Assembly (NCBI GenBank): GCA_945870175.1
Contig: CAMBRJ010000002.1
Coordinates: 1-40,862, forward strand
Length of the DNA: 40,862 nt
DNA from: Gemmatimonas phototrophica
GTDB lineage: Bacteria > Gemmatimonadota > Gemmatimonadetes > Gemmatimonadales > Gemmatimonadaceae
Direction: 5' to 3'
The notes under the pieces are model-generated. The model was not told the origin of the DNA. It did not search any database and saw only the letters and a list, made by a program, of their open reading frames with translations. Of this stretch, positions 35,342-40,862 are shown one piece after another. Made by a program: the position numbers and the translations under genes. Within the stretch, counting starts at the first letter, position 1, and each line of letters opens with the position of its first letter.

Positions 35342-36817
35342 TCAAGACGGAAAGACGATCGCGTCCGCCACGATCGCGTCCGCTTCGATTTCCACAAGAT
35401 ACTCGGCGCCCACCAGCCGCGCTTCCACCAGTGTGTTCGCCGGCAGGATGTGGCCGAAGCGCTCACCGTGGGCGCGCGCGACCGGCTCCCAGTGCGCCAC
35501 ATTCGACACGAACACGCGGGTGCGTACAACGTCTTCGAGGGTGCCGCCCAGCGACTGAATCGCGCCAGCGATTTTGTCGATGGCGAAGTGCGCCTGCGCC
35601 GCGGCATCGGTGCCGCCGATGAGGCGATCACCATGCGTGGCGGTCGTGCCCGACACGGAAATAGAGTGTCCTTTGCGCACCGCGCGGCTATACCCAGCCA
35701 TCGGCTCCCACACGGTGCCGCTCAGTGCCAGGGTGCGTCCATTCACGCCGGGCCGCGTGGTGAACGGCGCCGGAAACTGCGACACATGATGGCTGAGGTC
35801 ACCGCTCGCGGTGAGATACGGCGCCTGTCGATATTCAGCGCCGCAATCACCGGGAATCGCGGTGAGCGCCGCCTGCGCGTCGGCAATGGCGCGGCGATCG
35901 TCGTCGTCGAGCGTGAAGGTGAACAGTTTCGCCGTGTCGGCTACATGCGCCGACTGCCCAAGGCGCGCGCCGACAATGACGCCGGCCACGCCGGGCTGAT
36001 CGAGTACCCACTTGCTGGCCACCGCGGCAATCGAGACGCCGTGCTTGGTGGCCACGGTGTGCGCGGCGCGCAGCACGCCCTGAAACGGCGCCCAGCCACC
36101 GGCGGCGCGAATGAACCGACCATACTTCATCTGCGACCAGGTGCTCAGCGTGTCCCAGTCGGGTTCGGCCGCGCCGAGCCAGCGTTCACTGAGAAATCCG
36201 CCCAGCAGCGTGCCGTAGCAGAGTAGACCAACGCCGTTCGCCAACGCGTACGGGGCGAGCTTGGCGGTGAAGCGGGTGTCGAGTAGCGATCCACTGATCT
36301 GATTGCTCGCAATGCGAATACCGCTGGCCACGGCCACCCGCAGGTGCGCGGTGTCCACGTTCGTGAGGCCGATTGCGCCAATGCGGCCGGCGTCGCGTTC
36401 GGCTTCCAGATACCACAGCGCATCGAGCCAGCGCGGATCGGTGAAGGTCCACGCGTGAAACTGCAGCACATCGATGCGGTCGGTGCGCAGTCGAGCACAG
36501 GCGCGATCGACTGCCGCGCGCACATCGGCCTCCGTGACCGGGCCGGGCTCGGGCACCCACTTGGTGAGGCACTGCACCGACGCGTCGGGGCGCAGCTGCT
36601 GGCGGAAGATGCCCGCTACGTCTTCGGCCGAACCGTAATGATCGGCCATGTCGAACGTCGTAAAGCCGTGCTCGACGTACTCGGCCATCGCGTGCGCGGC
36701 CGCGTCGCGATCAAAAACGCGTCCATCGCGCTCCATGTCGGCCAGCTGCCAGAGACCGGTCAGCACACGGGAGATTTCGAGACCAGGCGCGAGCGTGTAA
36801 CGGGGGATCGTCGTCAT
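35342..36817 (-). CDS. Aldo/keto reductase fused to a C-terminal RidA-family domain
   Basis: Start trimmed to MTTIPRYTLAPG; AKR part EISRVLTGLWQLADME...GFTTFDMADHYGSAEDVAG...DRIDVLQFHAWTF; C-terminal RidA-like SISVSGTTATHGD...IAGAIQSLGGTLEDVVRTRVFVSNVAHWEPVARAHGERFG...NTLVEARLVGAEYLVEIEADAIV. Confidence 0.9.
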   Translation of the reverse strand: MTTIPRYTLAPGLEISRVLTGLWQLADMERDGRVFDRDAAAHAMAEYVEHGFTTFDMADHYGSAEDVAGIFRQQLRPDASVQCLTKWVPEPGPVTEADVRAAVDRACARLRTDRIDVLQFHAWTFTDPRWLDALWYLEAERDAGRIGAIGLTNVDTAHLRVAVASGIRIASNQISGSLLDTRFTAKLAPYALANGVGLLCYGTLLGGFLSERWLGAAEPDWDTLSTWSQMKYGRFIRAAGGWAPFQGVLRAAHTVATKHGVSIAAVASKWVLDQPGVAGVIVGARLGQSAHVADTAKLFTFTLDDDDRRAIADAQAALTAIPGDCGAEYRQAPYLTASGDLSHHVSQFPAPFTTRPGVNGRTLALSGTVWEPMAGYSRAVRKGHSISVSGTTATHGDRLIGGTDAAAQAHFAIDKIAGAIQSLGGTLEDVVRTRVFVSNVAHWEPVARAHGERFGHILPANTLVEARLVGAEYLVEIEADAIVADAIVFPS

Positions 36818-36945
36818 CGGTGTCGGCAATGGGGTGTTCAGGGGACTGGCTACTTGGGAGGCAGCACGGCGGTGATCGCACGCCGGTCGCCGCCACCTCG
36901 GTGTGTAGGTCACGCCACGAAGTTTGGTCGGGCGCTATGGCGCCG

Positions 36946-37659
36946 TCACTGCGGGTTCGTCAATTCGCGACCGCCGCGGAAGGCGCGGACACCGCGTGCG
37001 GTGTCGTTGAGCAGCAGCAAGGCGTCTGGTCGTCCGTATTGTCGCATGAGATCGTGCATCAGCGGGGCGTCGTCATCCCACGGGTAGCCGAAGACGACGT
37101 CGAAGTCGTCGAGGGCGAGGCCAAGCTGCAGGTAGCCCGATGGTCCGTCACCAATGGTCTCGGATTCGTCGTCACCGCCGAGCCGCCGGTAGCCGGTCGG
37201 GAGGAAGCTACCGGTGACGAACTGCGCTCGGGAGTCGAAGCGCGCGGCGAGTGCGCGCGCGGTGGTCACCAGTGAGGCATCGAGTTCGATCCCGTAGGCC
37301 TCGAAGCCTACGATGTCGGCCATGATGGCGATCACGCCGGTGGCCGAGCCCCACTCGAGGAAGCGGGCACCGGGGGCGCGGTGCACCAACAGGGCGCGGC
37401 GCACCGCGTCGTAGTCGGCCGCGACGAACGAATGGAAGTCGCGGTCGCGCACGGTGCGCTCAAATCGCTCCCAGATGCTCCACCCCTCGGCGCAGATCGC
37501 GTCGAGGCGCGCCGCGAGCGCAGGATCGTGTGCCGCGTTCAGCGGAGGTCCTGCTAATCCAGCCGCGCGCGCGTCTCGCCACTCATGGCGTGGGTGCGCA
37601 CGGTCTTCATGATCCGGGCCATATCGGCCTCGTAGCGGTCGCGCTCTTCCGGGGTCCAC
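36946..37659 (-). CDS. Class I SAM-dependent methyltransferase-like protein (start uncertain)
   Basis: ARFLEWGSATGVIAIMADIVGFEAYGIELDASLVTTARALAARFDSRAQFVTGSF; the N-terminal ~40 aa of the track ORF overlap the upstream gene and are probably not translated. Confidence 0.75.
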   Translation of the reverse strand: MDPGRARPLRGRYGPDHEDRAHPRHEWRDARAAGLAGPPLNAAHDPALAARLDAICAEGWSIWERFERTVRDRDFHSFVAADYDAVRRALLVHRAPGARFLEWGSATGVIAIMADIVGFEAYGIELDASLVTTARALAARFDSRAQFVTGSFLPTGYRRLGGDDESETIGDGPSGYLQLGLALDDFDVVFGYPWDDDAPLMHDLMRQYGRPDALLLLNDTARGVRAFRGGRELTNPQ

Positions 37660-37778
37660 AGATCGACATTCGCGGCGGCGCGGATGGAGGCGAGCATCTC
37701 ATCCACCAATTCGCGTAACCGCGGATTGTGGCGGCGCTCCGGTCCATCCCGATGGGAACTGGTTTCGGCGTTGCTCAT
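37554..37778 (-). CDS. Hypothetical protein
   Basis: Start trimmed to MSNAETSSHRDGPERRHNPRLRELVDEMLASIRAAANVDLWTPEERDRYEADMARIMKTVRTHAMSGETRARLD; coupled to the methyltransferase. Confidence 0.65.
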   Translation of the reverse strand: MSNAETSSHRDGPERRHNPRLRELVDEMLASIRAAANVDLWTPEERDRYEADMARIMKTVRTHAMSGETRARLD

Positions 37779-37961
37779 CGCGGTAATGTGGCCACGGTCG
37801 CCACGCATCGACAGAGGGGCCACGGGGGCAATCGCTTGATCTCCCGCCGGAAGTCGGACACGGGGGCGAACGTGGGACTTCTCACCGGAAGCGGTGCTAC
37901 GATGGGCGTAGCGAACTCGGCTATTCCAGCGGGCGGCATGGTAGCGCCGCTCCCCCCGCCG

Positions 37962-38019
37962 CCCACACGTTCACCCCCAAACAGCTTCCCTGTCACCCCA
38001 CACGTTCGCCACCGTGGTC
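37962..38019. repeat. Dispersed repeat copy B of a ~58-bp element (other copy 23433-23489)
   Basis: CCCACACGTTCACCCCCAAACAGCTTCCCTGTCACCCCACACGTTCGCCACCGTGGTC; abuts and overlaps the ccoS stop codon (38018-38020). Confidence 0.85.
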
Positions 38020-38152
38020 AGTCGTGCAGGACCCTTACCGCGGGCGTCTCGAGGTCGTCGTACTGCCCGCTCTTGGCGCTCCAGACGAAGGCCAGCACGG
38101 CGCCGCCCACGATGATCAGGGCCAGCGGCAAGACGAGATAAATGACGCTCAT
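38018..38152 (-). CDS. ccoS: cbb3-type cytochrome oxidase assembly protein CcoS
   Basis: Manual trim of the overlapping ORF: MSVIYLVLPLALIIVGGAVLAFVWSAKSGQYDDLETPAVRVLHD, a typical CcoS; ATGA overlap with ccoI. Confidence 0.92.
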   Translation of the reverse strand: MSVIYLVLPLALIIVGGAVLAFVWSAKSGQYDDLETPAVRVLHD

Positions 38153-40608
38153 GAGACCGACTCCGGGGTCGTGGATCGAGCAAAGGTGGTGCTGTACCAG
38201 GAGCCCAGGACGACGGTGATCGAACTCGTCGGCATGAGGATCGCGGCGATGAGCGGGGTCAGCAGGCCGAACACGGCGAGACTGGCTCCGATGAGATTGT
38301 AGCCGATCGAGAGCGCGATGTTGCGGCGAATGACCTGCAGGGTACGGCGTGAGCCTTCCGTGAGTTCGACCAGCGCGCCGAGCCCGGGGCGCGTGAGGTA
38401 GATGTCGGCGGTCGCGAGGCACGCTTCGGCCCCGCCGTGTACGCCGATACCGACGTGGGCGGCGGCGATGGCCGCCGCGTCGTTGACGCCATCGCCCACC
38501 ATGACGACGGTGCGTCCGGAGGTGGCTTTCAGCTGTTCGACGAACGCGAGTTTGTCCTCGGGCGAGACTGCGCCGATGGAGTCTTGCGCTTCGAAGGCAA
38601 GCGCCCGGCCCACCGACGCAACCACGTCCTGGGCATCACCACTCAGCATCACGGTCCGCCATCCGCGTCCACGTAACTGCTGCAGCGATTCGAGCGCATC
38701 TTCGCGTACCCGGTCGCCGAGACCTGCTATCGCAACGAGTACGCCATCGATCGCGATGTGGACCGGTGTCAGTGTGCGATCGAGGTCATTTATCACATGT
38801 TCGAGCGACGAATCCATGGTCGGCATGGATTCGCGCACGAACCGCGGCGATCCGATACGCACGGTGTGGCCGTCGACGGTGCCTTCGAGGCCGCCGCCGG
38901 CGATGTGACGCGACGCCGTGACCGTGGCGGGTGCAAGACCGGGCCAGGCGCGACGGAAGCCGTCGGCCAGCGGATGCGACGAGCCTTCTTCCAGAGCAAG
39001 TACCAGCGGCTTCACCCAATCGGGTCCATGCCACGCGGCGAGTGCGGTGCGTCCTTCGGTAAGCGTCCCCGTTTTGTCGAGCACGATGATGCCCGGCGAA
39101 GCCAACAGCTCGAGCGCATCGCCGCCCTTGATCAGCATCCCGCGACGCGCGGCTCGCCCGACCGCGACGGTGATCGCGAGTGGCGTGGCGAGGGCCAGCG
39201 CACACGGACAGGTCACAATCAGCAGCGCGATGGCGTCATCGAGCGCATGCGCCGCCGACATCTGTGATTTGATCACAAAGGTCGTCACGGCGGCCACCAG
39301 CACGATGGCGGTGAAGATGCCCGCCATGCGATTCGCCGTCTGTACGATCGGCGCGCGTCGCTTGGCGCTCTCCTCAACCTGTCGCATCAGTTTCGCGATG
39401 CGGCTCGTTTCACCGGCCTGCTCCACCTGCACCCGCAGTGGCGATTCCACGTTGAGCGTGCCGGCGAACACCATCTGTCCCACGCTCACCGAGGTCGGAC
39501 GCGATTCGCCGGTGAGCAGCGCGGCATTCACACTCGACCGTCCGTGCATAACGATACCGTCGGCGGGGAACGACTCGCCCGCCCGCACATCGAGCAGCAT
39601 ACCCGGCAGCAGCGCTTCGCTCGGGATATCGCGCAGCGTCTCGTGCTCGATGATGCGCGCGGTGCTCGGCGCGATCGCATGCAACTCTTCGGCGGCGTCG
39701 ACCGCCATCCGCTGACCGCGCTGCTGCAGGAACCGTCCCACGAGCAGTGCAAAAATCAGCAGCGCCAACCCGTCGAAATAGATCGGACCCGAATCGGTGA
39801 ACGTATTCATCGCCCCGCGCACGAACCCGGCGGCGAGCGCGATGGCGATCGGCAGGTCCATGTGCAGCGACCGCGTGCGGAGCGATGCCCAGGCGCCGGT
39901 GAAGAACACGCGACCGGGCCAGATGAACGCCGGCACCGTGATCGCGAAGCTCACCCACCGGAAGAACCGCGTGAAACTCTCGTCCATCGTGTTCAGCTCG
40001 CCCGCATACAACGCCAGCGCGGCCAGCATCACGTTGATCGCGATGGCACCGGCGATGCCGATGCGCACGAGCATGGCGCGATCCTCGCGCTTCCGCATGT
40101 CGGCGCGGGCCACGCCGCGGAACGGATGCGGCGGGTAGCCGAGCGTATCGAGCGACTGCGCAATGCGCGACAGCGGGACGGTGGCGATGTCCCACTCGAT
40201 GACCGCCAGCGACCGTCGCACGTCGAGCTCGGCCCGCAACACGCCGGGCATCAGCAGCGGCACGCGCTCCACCAGCCATACGCACGACGCGCAGTGCACG
40301 CCCTCGAGATAGAGCTCGGTGCGCGACAGGCCGTTGGGAAGGGCCGTGACGTACAGATTCGCGAAGGCGGGATGATCGAACTCGTCGTAGCTGCGCCCCG
40401 AGGCCCGCACGGGTGCTTCGCGACGCTCGGCAAAGCCGTAGTACGAATCGAGGCCATGCGCGTGCAGGATGCCGAAGGCCGTGTGGCAGCCGCTGCAGCA
40501 GAACTGCCGCTCGGCGTCATCCTCCAGCAAGCCTTCGGGCACCGGCAGGCTGCAATGGGCGCAGAGTACGTCGGCGGCGACGCGGGCCGGCATGGCGGTG
40601 GTACTCAT
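38149..40608 (-). CDS. ccoI: Heavy-metal (copper) translocating P-type ATPase, CcoI/FixI-like
   Basis: 819 aa; N-terminal CAHCSLPVPEGLLEDDAERQFCCSGCHTAFGILH, ligand motif GVHCASCVWLVE, TCPCALALATPLAI, DKTGTLTEG, MVGDGVNDAAAIAAA. Confidence 0.95.
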   Translation of the reverse strand: MSTTAMPARVAADVLCAHCSLPVPEGLLEDDAERQFCCSGCHTAFGILHAHGLDSYYGFAERREAPVRASGRSYDEFDHPAFANLYVTALPNGLSRTELYLEGVHCASCVWLVERVPLLMPGVLRAELDVRRSLAVIEWDIATVPLSRIAQSLDTLGYPPHPFRGVARADMRKREDRAMLVRIGIAGAIAINVMLAALALYAGELNTMDESFTRFFRWVSFAITVPAFIWPGRVFFTGAWASLRTRSLHMDLPIAIALAAGFVRGAMNTFTDSGPIYFDGLALLIFALLVGRFLQQRGQRMAVDAAEELHAIAPSTARIIEHETLRDIPSEALLPGMLLDVRAGESFPADGIVMHGRSSVNAALLTGESRPTSVSVGQMVFAGTLNVESPLRVQVEQAGETSRIAKLMRQVEESAKRRAPIVQTANRMAGIFTAIVLVAAVTTFVIKSQMSAAHALDDAIALLIVTCPCALALATPLAITVAVGRAARRGMLIKGGDALELLASPGIIVLDKTGTLTEGRTALAAWHGPDWVKPLVLALEEGSSHPLADGFRRAWPGLAPATVTASRHIAGGGLEGTVDGHTVRIGSPRFVRESMPTMDSSLEHVINDLDRTLTPVHIAIDGVLVAIAGLGDRVREDALESLQQLRGRGWRTVMLSGDAQDVVASVGRALAFEAQDSIGAVSPEDKLAFVEQLKATSGRTVVMVGDGVNDAAAIAAAHVGIGVHGGAEACLATADIYLTRPGLGALVELTEGSRRTLQVIRRNIALSIGYNLIGASLAVFGLLTPLIAAILMPTSSITVVLGSWYSTTFARSTTPESVS

Positions 40609-40862
40609 GGCATGACACCCTGATGCGCGTGGGCCGACGGCGCATCGGCGCCGGCCGAGGCAGCACCCGCGTGTTGCATCGAAAAACGTCCCGAGATGGA
40701 AAGCAGTCCCATCACCAGCACCAGCGTCGCGCTGAGCATGGGCAGCCGCTGGCGCAGCGGACCAAACAGCCGCTGCGCACCGAGACCGACCACGAGCAAC
40801 GCTGGGACCGTGCCGAGCCAGAACACGGCCATCGTGAGCACGCCGGCGCGGATACTGCCCGA
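40605..40862 (-). CDS. Sulfite exporter TauE/SafE family protein (cbb3 biogenesis-associated type), truncated by window edge
   Basis: C-terminal part VLTMAVFWLGTVPALLVVGLGAQRLFGPLRQRLPMLSATLVLVMGLLSISGR; ATGA overlap with ccoI; open at the window end. Confidence 0.75.
   Translation of the reverse strand, partial: SGSIRAGVLTMAVFWLGTVPALLVVGLGAQRLFGPLRQRLPMLSATLVLVMGLLSISGRFSMQHAGAASAGADAPSAHAHQGVMP

Noticed and set aside
36868-36894. Hairpin GGCGGTGATCG-CACGC-CGGTCGCCGCC upstream of the AKR-RidA gene
   Set aside because: Pairs well only as plus-strand RNA (needs G-U wobbles), while flanking genes are transcribed from the minus strand; probably GC-rich chance.
37800-37960. Short ORFs in the gap upstream of the 37554-37778 gene
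   Set aside because: Low-complexity translations overlapping repeat B; no support for coding.

Overview
High-GC bacterial chromosome window, densely packed, with about 27 credible protein genes. The style and gene content suggest Gemmatimonadota; this is inference and was not tested. I see no rRNA, tRNA, CRISPR array, prophage or IS transposase. Left to right: RidA, rhomboid protease, VIT/CCC1-family protein, FAD amine/amino-acid oxidoreductase, ornithine-cyclodeaminase family protein, N-acyl-D-amino-acid deacylase-like amidohydrolase, an unlisted 53-aa small membrane ORF, transketolase, DinB-like protein, AlaX-type alanyl-tRNA editing protein, a double S41-like lipoprotein that seems to lack catalytic residues, HrpB helicase, GxxExxY protein, YbhN-like membrane protein, EamA transporter, small membrane protein, GMC oxidoreductase, a MarR / aminotransferase / glyoxylate reductase operon, esterase, DUF2461, VC0807-like membrane protein, a PhoX-like lipoprotein coupled to a di-heme cytochrome c peroxidase with an imelysin-like N-terminus, methyltransferase, S9 peptidase, SnoaL-like protein, M20 amidohydrolase with a hexanucleotide repeat in its signal peptide, an aldo/keto reductase-RidA fusion, methyltransferase, and a cbb3 oxidase maturation cluster (ccoS, ccoI, SafE-like). 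The most interesting unexplained structure is a set of at least five intergenic long imperfect hairpins. Their arms are built from degenerate 8-10 nt direct-repeat words (e.g. NNNNCSGAT, NCGCAGAGN, GAACTGCN). They sit just after stop codons, and one lies next to the GxxExxY (PD-(D/E)XK-like) gene. A second, separate repeat of about 58 bp occurs in two copies.
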